64,000 nt of DNA from contig VXAA01003997.1 in the NCBI GenBank assembly GCA_013399115.1, positions 713,875 through 777,874 on the forward strand. The letters run 5' to 3'. The translations under genes were made by a program, and so were the position numbers. Every line of letters begins with the position of its first letter. The first letter of the stretch is position 1. Shown here piece by piece: positions 24,650-36,560 of the stretch. Origin of the DNA: Anseranas semipalmata (taxonomy: Eukaryota; Chordata; Aves; Anseriformes; Anseranatidae). Below the pieces are notes generated by a model. It was not told the DNA's origin. It saw only the letters and a program-made list of their open reading frames with translations, and searched no databases.

Positions 24650-27600
24650 AGGGAGAGACCCACCTTCTGCCAGCTTCTCCTCTGGCTTGCAGCATGATGC
24701 TTGCCAAATCACGTTAGCCTCCTGGTGCCTCACAGATCCCCCAGGTGCAAGTGGGAATAACAGCAACTGCTGCTCCACAGAGCTCTTCGGAGGCTCGGCT
24801 GTGGCTATCAGCTGTGGGATCGCCATGCAGAAAGCAGGGTCTTACTTGAAAGAGCTTATCTGTGCTTGAGGCCCTGCCTAACGAGCTCTGGGGGAGCAGG
24901 AGCTGCTTGTACCAGTATTGCAATGCTGTCTCTCTCTCTCCTGCTTGGCTGCATACTCCACTCAAGATCTCACAGACCTTCCCAGCAACACCTGGGGGAA
25001 TGGGACTACCTTTCTGTGAAAAGGTCTGCTTTCGGCAACCTTGGCATTTCCAGGTGGTAGAAGTGTTTTGACAGAAGACTCTGAAGTAGTGCTGCCCACT
25101 CATCCGGATTAGACCTAGATTTTATCAACGTTGTGTTTTGTGTAGCAACGCTGCTGGCCCGCTCTCTGGCAAGGCTGGGAACTGAGGCGGCAGCAATAAG
25201 ATTTGGAAGTGGAAGAGAGGCACGCTGGTACTCGGGTAGTGGAGCCAGCTCAAATTTGCTTTGGTTGGCAGGGTAGACAAGGCCACCATTTGCTGCCTGC
25301 CATGGGAAGACCGTACAACTGCTCACTTTTCCAAGGTGCTAACACTTCTGCAATGCTTGCTAGCACTATGCAGGCCTAAGAGCCGCTCAAATTGTGCGTA
25401 GTCTTGACCCACGCAGGCCAAAGGACTTCAGAGAAATTCAGTAGTCAATCGTAGCTCCCTGGTGTATCTACCATGGAACAGTGAAGGCCCTGCTATGGTA
25501 CAGCTGAAGCTGTGTTTTGTCACCCTGGACAAATAGGATGGTGATAAGTTGATGGGCCCTCCCACTAAATCCGCCCCTGCAGACAAGCCAGTATAGTACA
25601 ACAGAAACCAAATTTTTTTTCATTGTTGTGCAAGAAATAAAAAAAAAAAGAGATTATTTTCCCTGTGTACCTTTGTACAGCTACCACCTTGTGAAAACTT
25701 GGTCTTTCATTCACGTAAGCTTGTGGAACCTTTTTTTCTGGTTTTCAGAGATTAACTGAATAAAAATCATCTGAAACCAATGAATTTAAAACTTCTTTGG
25801 AACAAAGTAATAGCAGTAGCACTATTTTTGTAGATTGTTGCATCTGAAGGCAAGTTGCAAACATGAAGGACTGAAGTACCACTGCAAGACATTTCCCTGA
25901 AGTACCAGTACCTTTGGTTCTTCACAGACTTGGACAGGTTGAGGTAAAATAACGTCCCAAAGGTCACACAGCCTGCAATGAGGCCTGCAGGTATCATTGC
26001 TCATGTTCCTCAAACGAATGCAGACAGCTTCTGGCCAACCCGAGTCTAACACACTTCTCCTTATTTTCTACTTTCAGAGTTTTTCACAACACTAGAGTTA
26101 CTCCAGGCACTCTGAGAGGCGGATGCTTCTCAAGAGGCCAAGTCTGCCTGTGTCATCTGGTCCAAAGTTCCCCACGCCATGCTTTCACCGATAACCAGGG
26201 GCAAGTTTCTGATTAACGCACCACTGACAGAAGGAACTGTGACCCACAGAAACTTGGCATTTCGTTCTCTCCTCAGTGCGCAACCTTTGTCACAGAGCAT
26301 AGGTTTCAAGGGCAACATAACACTTGAATATTTACTTACTGCAAGAGGAGGAGGTGCTGGATTGTACAGCTTACAGACTGTAGAGTCAAACGTTAGTTTA
26401 GTATAGAAACCGTATATCTTCAGGCTGGCTTGGGAGTGACCAAAGTAAAAGATACAGATATTAAAAGTGAAAAAGCACCTAAAATTCATGGGCTTCTGGA
26501 AAAAACATTTTCAAAGAAAAGACAATTTACTTGCAAAGTGTTAGCAGCCCTAAAAACAGATAGATCAAACAACAAAACTAAAACGTGGGGATCAGATAAC
26601 AGAAGGGGAAATTTCTGCTCTGCAGTACTCAGTGAATCTTAAGCAGGGTTTAATTTTATTCCAGATCCCTTTCAACGGATGCGTTTGTATTTCATCCCGC
26701 ATGACCAGCACTTACTTTGGTAGGCAGCACACGCAAATCCAGAGGGGCTGCTGCAGAGGCTTCGAACACTTTTTATTCCCAGTAAAGAGCCTCCTGTACC
26801 TGAGCACACGGTGCTGGGAGGAATATGTTCAGACCCATCCCTAAGCTGCGTTATGAAACCACCTGCCCAGGGGATGCTGGAGCTGTACTGATAGCCTCCG
26901 ACCAGAGCTGCGTCCCCTCCTCTGGAGCAGAGGGACTGCCAATGCCTCCTGCTAAAGAAACAGGTGGGAGGGGAAAAATAATCCCTGCAAGTCTTGGAGA
27001 ATCTTTATCGTGCAGGAAAACAGCAGAGACATGAGGTGTGAATTGAGAGGGCTGCTCAGCAGTGGCCTGAAGGTGGCACACACGAGGACACCTCTCCAGC
27101 TGCGGCTTTGGCTGGGTGTCTGGGCTTTCAGAAATCCTACCTGGCCATGCCCAACCTTCCCTTTGGTCCATAATTTAGTATCTTGGGCTGAGCTTTCAGA
27201 GCAAAATGCCCTGTAGGTCTTCTTCTACTGCAGAATGAATCCTCAGTACTGAACAGACAAAGTGCTCCCCCTGATGATAAGAGGAAAGAGATAGCAAAGG
27301 AACTATTTACAAAATGTCTCTGCTAGCTGATCCCAGAGCTGTTTTGCTAGTGCTTTAACTGGGCAAGATTTCAGTCATCTCTATTCCCTTGGAGGGAATA
27401 GACCTTGCAAAATGCACAAAATATGTAAGAAAGCTTGCTCATGATTCACAGGGAAGCTGAATGTTGATAGGAAAATGTTTGCAAGTACTTTCAGTAGAGC
27501 TGACTTGTTAAATACCTGGCTAGTAAAGAATGAGCAATGCTTGTAGAAAATCATATAACACCAGGCTAGAAAATTCCCTGAAACAAGATGTTGTATTCAA

Positions 27601-29439
27601 AAAACAGCTCCCCCCCACACACACTGTTGCTGTTCACTCCCTTATTTGCAGCTTTTCTTTTTCTTTGTGAAAATGGTATTTCAAAACTTTATCATCCATT
27701 TCTTGAGACCTGCCTATTTTTACTTTATCTGTGTTTTGTCCGAACACTCTATGCTAGCGATTTAGCAACTTCATACTGCAGACTAATATTTCAAAATATT
27801 CCCTTCTTTGTAGCTGTTCAACCGCTTTTACATGTATTGCTGCATTGCATGGTGCCACCCACAGTCACACTTAGGAAAGAATCATGTTAGAAAAGCGATG
27901 GCTTAAAAGCAGAGACGTGCATTCACCTTGGGTTTGATGTTAGTACAAAGATCCCCCAGCTAAGCTGCTTCTGTTTTTTGCCTGATAAAAGTTACTGAGC
28001 GAGGAGAACCTCAGTATCAGACTTCAACAGCGCTGGGTTAGCCGGGTTTCTTGCCGAGCAGTCAGGGATCTGTTGGTTTGGGTGCTAGGAAGATGTCCCC
28101 GGTGCACCTCGGAGAGCCTGTGTCTGCCCAGGCAGACCAAGAACAAATCTGTGGGGTGGCCCTGCTCCAAGGGAGATGCCCACAGGATGCAGCACCAGCA
28201 GCGCCAGGATGGAGCTGGGTCCCAAGGGTGCCCCCAGCAGCCATGCTTTCATGCATTGCTAGAGATGGGCACTGCCCTGTAAGCTCCCACGTGAGGGAGG
28301 CAGGCGTGAGGGCAGAGCCACCGATGCTACACCCAGGCACTGGCAGAAATGCTCCTCTGCATGTCACTGAATCAACATGTAGACCACGTGCAGGCACAGC
28401 AAACCCATGTTTTGCCAGCCTGGCCCGGGGTGCCCCAGGGTTTTGAAGCGCCAAACCACCTGCAGCAAGCAGCACAGAGCCCACAAGGATTCCCTCCCAG
28501 CAGGTGCTATTTACTATAGGGGTGTGCTGCCAGGCATGAAGAACAGGCAGAAAAAAGAGTTTCAGGGGCAGTTATAGATGTCCGTGACTGCTGCTTAGAA
28601 AGTGTAAAAGTTTGAAAAATTACACAACCCTAATATCAGTATAGTGTTTTATTAATTTTCTCCTTTAAAGGGTAGTACTAGCAAGACAGATTTCTTCCGC
28701 TTACATTTTGGTTCAGGATTTTATTAATTACTTTGTTAAATACAGTTATTATGCATATGAATTAAATAACCATAAGCCACAGCTTGGTAGAGGACATTTC
28801 TTTTTCCTATAGTTCCTTAAAGATAAAAATGAAATTGTTTATTTTATACAGGAGAGTACTTGTATTAAAATGTATTTACTGTCTATCTATTTTTCTAGTG
28901 ATATAGGAGATTGGACTGTGTATGTGGAGCAGTAAAATGTAAGAATTTATAATAAATGGGCAAAATGTATTGCTAACAATGCCTTAATTCTACTTTCTTG
29001 GGCTTTAACATTGGAACTGAAACTAGCCTGTGCCCATTTCAGTGGTGAGCAGTCTTCTCAGCATTGTCCTTAGCACCCAATGTTAAATTTGGGCAAATAT
29101 TTGCCATCTAATTCCGTGCCTAACATTTGAATACATGGAACATCTTTATCAAACTCCGCGAGTGCAGCTAGTTGCTTTGAATAAACCTCAGGAGATAAGT
29201 AATATTTCTATTTAAAAATAATGCTGAGGAAGATAGTGCATATGGAGATTTTATAGCTGAACGGAAAAGCTGGGACTGAATCAGCCTTTCCAGCAGATAC
29301 TGCCAAGCACATGAATGAATTATTTTTTGTTCTTATTTGCTTTACTGAGAATCTCAGTGGAGATATTGATACAGATCTCTGTGAGGCCAGTTCCTGAAGA
29401 CTGTGCTTAAATATTTGGAAGCTATTACTTAGCTCTTAA
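24650..29439. other. Noncoding unique DNA
   Basis: No gene or repeat family recognised. GC content falls from about 24.6 kb onward. The region 28050-28500 is GC-richer and open on both strands without coding character. Confidence 0.55.
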
Positions 29440-30840
29440 TTATCTCCATGCAGGAAAAAAAAAAAATCCCTCAGCTTCAGTAAACCGATGCTTCTTACAG
29501 CACATCCACCTCATCACCAAGTTAAAGGCACAAGGAGATGACATTTGTGGATTAGTGGGGAACCCAAAGGTGGAGAGAGGCTTCCTGGAGTAGAAACAGC
29601 TCAAAGGCAGGACAGTGCCTAGAGGCAGCAACGTGGCTGAGGTTGTTTGATGGGCAACCATGAAAAGATGAGGAAGGTTTAGGAAGTTCAGGATGGAGTC
29701 AGGGACTTGATAATTGTCTGGAGAAAAATTAATAGGGAATCACAGAGATTTAGGGGAGTGGTTCAGGAGGAACAGGAGTTGTGAACTGCTTACAGGGTGG
29801 TGGTAGTTGGAAAGGGAGGTGGAGTAGAGCTGGGAAAGCATCTTGTGTGAAGAGGAGATCAGAGGAAATCCATAATTTCTGAGGGGAAAGAAAACACAGG
29901 AAGGTGCAACCCAGCTGCTGGGTGAGGTAAGGTGTTTTGGAGGGAGAACTAATGAAACACAGCAATGTTTGTGAGAAAGGAGAGAATGTATGATCTACAA
30001 GGAGAAAATAACTCTTCAATGGGTATTGGACAAAGAAGGCAGTAAATGCAGAATTTACTGGCACAGGCTCTAAAGAAAAGTGAATAATTGTGTACTGAAA
30101 AGACATAACAAAAAGGACGATTAGTCCCTGGGTGAAGGAAGAATTGGTGGGTCACATGCTTCCAAGCCAGGCATTTGGCACCACTATACTGGGTGCTGGA
30201 AGCCACAATGCCGCAAAAGATAGAGAGATGGAGTCCACACAGAGAGAGAAGAGGAACAGAGCCGAGGTGAGAGTGTAACAGAGCCAACCACAGAAAAACA
30301 GGGAGGTTAGTATCAAAAATACTTGTGTGATGGAGCTGGTTCTGGGGCAAGCTGGCAGGATGCAGATCATCCAAGAGGCTCTGCTGAAAAAGTCAAAGTG
30401 GTGAGAGCTCGGAGGTTTAAAGATCAGAAAGGAAACTGTGCCTCGGGGGGACTGGCCAGCTGAGGGCCATGCTGGTGACCAGGGTGACTCACAGCGAAGA
30501 ACAGCAAGGATGAGGAGGCAGAAAGCTGATGGGTCTGTGGGACACTGGATGGCAGCTGCTCTACTGAGAACTGGGAGACGATGGGGACAACCGGAGAGAG
30601 CCCAAAGTGCAAAATTTGAGGGGAGAAGGCAAACAGGGTGCAACATGTCTGCGGGTGGTTGACCAGAGCGAGGAAAGAGAAGCAATGCTGGGTGCAGGCT
30701 GAAGGAACCCAGGACACAGCAGCAGAGGAGGGCACGGCTGAAGACCTTTTGCTGACGAGGCCACAGGAAGGGCTGGGGGGGAACCAGGGCTCCCTCCTGC
30801 CAGGGGGGAAGGAGGAGCGGGAACTGGAGGGGTAACGGTT
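29440..30840 (+). other. Purine-rich strand-asymmetric tract, about 1.4 kb
   Basis: The plus strand is dominated by A and G over about 1.4 kb (phrases such as GGAAAGGGAGGTGGAGTAGAG recur). The minus strand is therefore pyrimidine-rich and nearly free of stop codons in several frames (249, 157, 141 and 118 codons overlapping), because stops need purines. The translations are low-complexity leucine, serine and proline mixtures with no domain, so I do not call a gene. It may be an old transposon remnant or a tract shaped by transcription-linked mutation. Confidence 0.55.
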
Positions 30841-33800
30841 CAGCGAGAAAAATGAAACAATGAGCCTTTTCCCTGTTTGTGATAAAAATAGCCGCAAGCA
30901 AATTTTCTTACTTACTAAAAATCTTCACATAAAAGGAGCCTAGGAGAACCAGCAATACCCTCTCTACAGAAGCTACATCACATGTGCAACAAAAATATGT
31001 TGCTAGACTTGTTTTTTTTCCTGTGTAAGGGCTAAAACCAGATATCATTTGCTCCTATGCACACACAACCAGTAATACTTTATGCTTGTAGTGTTCCCAT
31101 CTATTGTATGAAAGCTGAAGAGCTGAATAACACAATGTTCTGTACCAGAAAACTGCAGCATTTAGCCAGTGTATCAGTTTCCCAGAGTAGTTTTATGGTA
31201 TTTCTACTTTTTTTAGATCTTCCATTAATGCTCAAAGTGACTCATTGGATCTGCTTTTCCATGCCAAGAAATGATTTAAGAGAAAATCTGTAATGCCATC
31301 TCTGGCAAGCATATTGATGCATTTTCTGAGAGCAGTGGTAAACTGCAACTTTTGCACCAAATGCTCTGTGCAATACAGCTGTCCTGAGGATCACAGTGTG
31401 GTTAGTGGGAAAATTCTGATTCAAATTATAAAATACATCTTGATCCTATGTCTGTTTTTAGAATTCAAAAGCCTTTCACCAGATTCTGCAAAATTCTTGT
31501 TGCAAACTTTCAGGTTATGCAGACACTGTATTTTGAAAGCTGACATACAGAACCCTCCTCTACTCATTATTATGAAAGTGGGAGCTGTTGGATAAGTTTA
31601 TTTCAGGGAAAATAAGTGCTCTCTATTTTTAAGTACAGGTGCAGCTATTTGCGGTTGACTGGGTTTCAGTCCGGCTCACCTGCAGGCTAGAACTGAAATT
31701 TGACGGGCTTGGATTTGATTTACATTAAAACTGGAATTACACAGTTTGCTCTCACTAACCTTTGCACATGACGGAGGGACGCTCAGGAGCAGCTTGTTCT
31801 TCCAAGACTTCTGCTTTGCTAGAACAAAACCTTTCTGAGAACAACAGTTTGCATTTGACTTGAGCTGCATCTGTACTAGAGCCAGATCTTTGGCTTTGTG
31901 GATTCAGAACAGTCTCCTAACCAGTGAGGATTTAAATGCCTGAAATGAAAGGATGCATTGGATTCAACACAGCTCCAATTATTCCATGCAGATACAGGTT
32001 TGTTTTTTTTTAGGGGATTGAAGTTCTGTCTGTGTTGTGCACTCCTAGTTGGGTCATTTTTGTGGCACTGCACATCACTCGTGGACAGCTAGATTTTTTT
32101 GTTTCTTAAATACCAGAAAATAGATGTATTGAAACAATTGTTCTGAAATAACATACATTCAGAGGGCTAAATGGATGTTGCAAATAGTTGTGAAGAGAGG
32201 TGACAAATCATATTTTAATGACTGCCAACACTCCAAGCATCACTGGATTATGAGAAAGGTCTTAAAGATGCCTTGGGAAAGATTGCAAGGCAGCTGTCTG
32301 AGACTTGTCCAGCACTAACAAAATACCCAATTCTGAAACTAAATGAGTTGTTAGCATTCTGGCAATGTCAACAAGTGTGAGAATGGTATTACAAACCTGA
32401 AAATGGGATTTTTCATGATTGATTGCACTTTCCTTTTTCTTTTGCAATTTATCGTCTGAATCTAAACCCAAACTGATTGGTATTTTGGAATAATCCTGAA
32501 GTCTTGTGCAGTGGTAGTCAGTATTTTGTATTACATTTACATACTTGTGGGCTTTGAAATACTATTACTGGCTTACGCTTGCATAGCCTTTCCTTTGAAA
32601 GAATCCCAGCTCACTTGCTAAAGTATTTTCACATAGTATCTTCACCTCCTTTAATATGCAGTCAGCTCTGAAGGAGAACACAGAGTGAAAAGATTAAAGT
32701 TAGATATTCAAATAATACTGGGTTTTGCTAAGGTTACTGTGAGTATTTTGAGAGAGAGAATGCATTTATCTAACCTCGCACATTAGCAAGCTACTCATTG
32801 AAAATGCAGGGATGACTACACTTGGGAAGTTGAGCATCTTGGCAACTTCTAAAGATTTTCTTCTCAATAAAGCACAGCGCTGTCTCTAAGAAAAGCAGAA
32901 AGCACCATTAATCCTAGGAAAAGTCAGAAAGCTCTCATCTATTTCATTATTCAAATAATAATAATAAAAAAAGGATCTAGGCCATGAAGAGTGTTTCCAT
33001 ACTGATTACTCAGATAGGAAGTAGAGAAACATGACTGATTGAAGGACACTGGAGTATGAAAACAGGTCCAATACAACAAAGAGCGATGAGTCTGCTGTGG
33101 ATTTGTTTTGGGGTCTGTCCTATGCTGTGTCTAGATTTCCAATTGGCCACTTATTTTTGCTTCACTAAATATAATACTTTATCTCCCACTAGGCATTGGG
33201 TCTGACTGAGCCTTGGTGAGGAGGGTTACTGCAGTGTCTTTTGCAGGACCTGAGCATCTGTGCAAGGGCGGACTGGGGGCAGATGTCACCCTGTCCCAGC
33301 GTTTCTTCCCACTGTGGCTGGGAGGATGATGGGAAAGCCCTTTGCATGTTTAGGGAAAAGGTAAGATGTTTCTTCATGCCGGCTTCTCTCAGGGATGAAG
33401 GCAATGACATGTTGGAACAATGTCAGTCGTAGATACAAACAAGTGAGGGTAACCCAGCCAAGATAAACAAGCAAATAAACGCACAGAGGAAGGAAAAAAT
33501 AAACCTTTTGGATTTGCTGCTGTTCTTCACATGCACGTATGATGCACTGATGCTATTTGGATGGACACTGCAATTCAGTTATTGACTGAATCCCAGTTTC
33601 AGAACTAATTTCTAGTTCTTGACTGATGCAACTTTACTGACGGATTGAATACAATTTCATTGGCTTGAGGTTAAGTAAATCATCAGTGTCAATCAACATT
33701 TTCTTATGGTGCTAAACCCTGTTCATGTGCATTCCACAAAAAAAAAAAACGTGTGCCAGGCACATTTGTTAGGGATCACACCATGTATTAGCCTGAAATT

Positions 33801-36075
33801 CCAGGATATGAATCAGTCTGCAGACCGTGCTGCAGAGCCTGCAGTGATCTTTTGCAAAAAGTGGCATGCGGATTAACACTTACTGAAACTTCATTTTCAT
33901 CAGTGTGTTAGTCGACATTCTGGGTGTTAGCATCTTGCTGATTGTATTCTTTGTTAAAGAGCAGAAAATAAAGTGTTAGCTTGTAACTCCTTTGGCGCGC
34001 AGATCTCCCACCCACGATAATGTATCTCTGGGCTGACAGCAAGGAGGGGGAGAAAGGAAGGAGAGACAGATTTGAAATTCCAGAACTGTACTGAAGAATT
34101 GCCACTGTTTAAACAAACCTGCCTCCATCCCCGCAGGACTCATGGTGCTGCTGGTTACTGGGAGCTCTGCAAGCTCCTGGGCTTCTGCAGCCACTGGCGC
34201 TGCCATTGGGTATTTTTACAGGATTTATCTCTAGTCAGCAAACAGTCTAACATATCCCGTGCCCTGGCTTAGCATCACTGTCAAGCCCCTTTCAGTGCCA
34301 TATGGGACAAGCTAGCACATCCCACATATCCTCATTAAGCTTATTTTTAGAAATTAAATTTTCTATTGATTTTATTCCAGTCCAGTGAAGAAGGAAATGG
34401 TGAGACTGTATCAGACTCTCTCAAAAAGAGGTTTCATGTTGTTGTGGATAATCTGTAAAAACTTGAGTCTCCAAGGCTTTTATTCCCTTGTGACTGAGAC
34501 GTGGAAGCAATATCCAAGTTAAATGCCCCACATTTCTAACCTAAAAAAAAAATGATACACTGCTCAATCACGCAAATGAATGTATCAGTCAGAATCCACC
34601 AAGCTGTCTGGGATATCAGATTATGATTTGAGACAGCTTCTCTTAACCTAACGAGTCTGCATTCTTCGTTGAAGCAAATTAGCATAATTCCACTACAGTC
34701 AACATAGCTGTACTATTTCAGATATGCTCTTATACAGTGCTTATCATTACAGCGTCTGAATGCTTTTCAGCAGAGCTTTAAGCAATGTGACTAATATCAG
34801 GAATAAGTTGTTTTATCCCCTCTGAGACAAAAGCTAAAAATGCTACAGCAGTTAATATAACTTAAAAAATGCAAATGCTATTTATAAAAGTATTTATGAA
34901 AGTCTATATTGCCAGCAGTACAGATGTGTACAGATCTCAAACAAAAGTCAGTAAGAAAACATACCCTAACTCCTTGCAGCCACAGAAAAGAAACTCAAGG
35001 ATGATGACTGCATGCATTTGTGTAGGCATTTGATGCAATTCTCATGCTTTTTGTGGACGTATGTATGCACAAAATCTGCAGTATCACTTCTCTTTCTTTT
35101 TAAAAACTATCTTTTCCTAAGCAATGGAAACATCGGAGTGATTTTTTTTTTTTTTCTGATTTTATAACATATATTTCTAGCACTGTGCTGCATCATAACA
35201 TAGAGGTGCTCAGATTAGAAACCTACAAAACACAGTGGGACAGAATCAGCTGCTCAATGTCTCTTCTTCTCACAACTTCACATTTTACAGCAATGCAATT
35301 GCAGTGATGCAATATGCTTTAACGAAGTCCTGGTCATTGCTGGAGTATAACAGAGGGAGATAAATAATGTTATTTTTTTCTGGTGGTCTGAAGATAAGCA
35401 GGTTAATTTAAACTACTGAGTATAATGCTTCCTGCTATATGTTCTCAAGCACAAGGGCAATACAAATTGCACTCTATTGTTGTGAAGGGTGTTTTATTTA
35501 TTGTGAGGATAAAGGAAGAACTTGGTGTCACTTGTTAATCCAGAAACTCTGCAAAAATTCTTTTAGTTTCATAAAAGAAAGCACAGAGTTCTATTCTGAA
35601 TCTCCCTATGCCCAGAAAGAGGGGCAAAAGGGGAGGGGACACAGAGAAAAAGGTACTCTCAGCTAAGTCAAGTTTGTCAGGCTAGTTTAAGAGAGTTGAA
35701 AAACCTTCCTAGCATAGGTAACTGGGAGCAGTACTACACATCTGGGTAGCATGGCTTCAGATAGCTTTGCCTGCATTTCACTGGACTACCAGCCAACACA
35801 CACCATCAAGTGATGCTCCTCCCGCCACTGAGTCCTGCTGTCTTCCTCTGCATCCAGGGCCTATAGCCATGGTATAGCCATGGGAGCGACCTGCCTCCCC
35901 ACGGGCATTGCAGTGCCACTGCTCCCTGTGGTGCTCTCCTCTCCAGCTTAGGAGCAGAGGGGAAGACAGGGCACTTTGAATTCACCTACACAATCCATGC
36001 TTATCCAGAATACCAGCACAGAATTTGTTCACCATCCAAACAAAAGGTGTCATTTTTTCAGATATTTGGGGTCCC
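30841..36075. other. Noncoding unique DNA
   Basis: AT-rich, with no gene recognised. A good plus-strand acceptor (TTGATTTTATTCCAG) at 34380 is followed by a 25-codon open stretch ending in TAA at 34456-34458. It could be a small terminal exon but has no further support. There are A- and T-runs near 33739 and 35142. Confidence 0.5.
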
Positions 36076-36114
36076 TGTAGCCCAGTAATCTGGGTAGTGT
36101 AGCCCAGTAATCTG
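36076..36114 (+). repeat. Two-copy tandem duplication, 22-bp period
   Basis: TGTAGCCCAGTAATCTG occurs at 36076-36092 and again, exactly, at 36098-36114, separated by GGTAG. It is a recent local duplication. Confidence 0.9.
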
Positions 36115-36444
36115 CAGCAGTGACCACAAGCCAACCCCTGCAGAGATGAATAAGAGCAGGACAAGCATATATCATCTTTCCTCCAAGTCCTCTTCCAGCC
36201 TCCAACCATTTTCAGCTCAGGGCAGTCCTCGAGCCTGATGTCATTTGCCCAGTGGTGAATCTCTCTTCACTTGGAAGAGAGATTGCCTGCTCTTCCCTTG
36301 AGTGCGTGCAAACCTTTTGCAATTAGCACACACTTTGGCAAAGAGTTTCGCAGCTCTCATTTGTGCTGCATGAAGAAATACCTCCAATCATTTTGAGAAC
36401 AGCTCCTGCTAGCTTTGTTTAACAGCTGCTACTTCTTGTCTTGG

Positions 36445-36560
36445 AAGAGACAGTGAGCAGTCCACTCCTATCCACCTTCTCCATACCACTCAGGATTTTA
36501 TAGACCCGAACCAATTCACCCCCACGGTGGTCTCTTTTCCAGGCTGGTGCTCAGCTAGAC
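36445..36560 (-). mobile_element. Ancient CR1-clade LINE fragment (L3/CR1-like)
   Basis: The plus-strand sequence CAGTGAGCAGTCCACTCCTA, then CACCTTCTCCATACCACTCA, GGATTTTATAGACC and TCTCTTTTCCAGGCTG follows, phrase by phrase, the antisense of an old CR1-type LINE widespread in turtles, crocodilians and birds. The LINE coding strand is therefore the minus strand. Divergence is high and no reading frame survives. Sequence up to about 36720 may continue the same element but is too diverged to assign by eye. Confidence 0.7.

Noticed and set aside
30152..30901. Longest minus-strand frame, 249 codons
   Set aside because: The strand is pyrimidine-rich, so stop codons are rare by composition. Overlapping frames are open too, and the translation is low-complexity with no domain.
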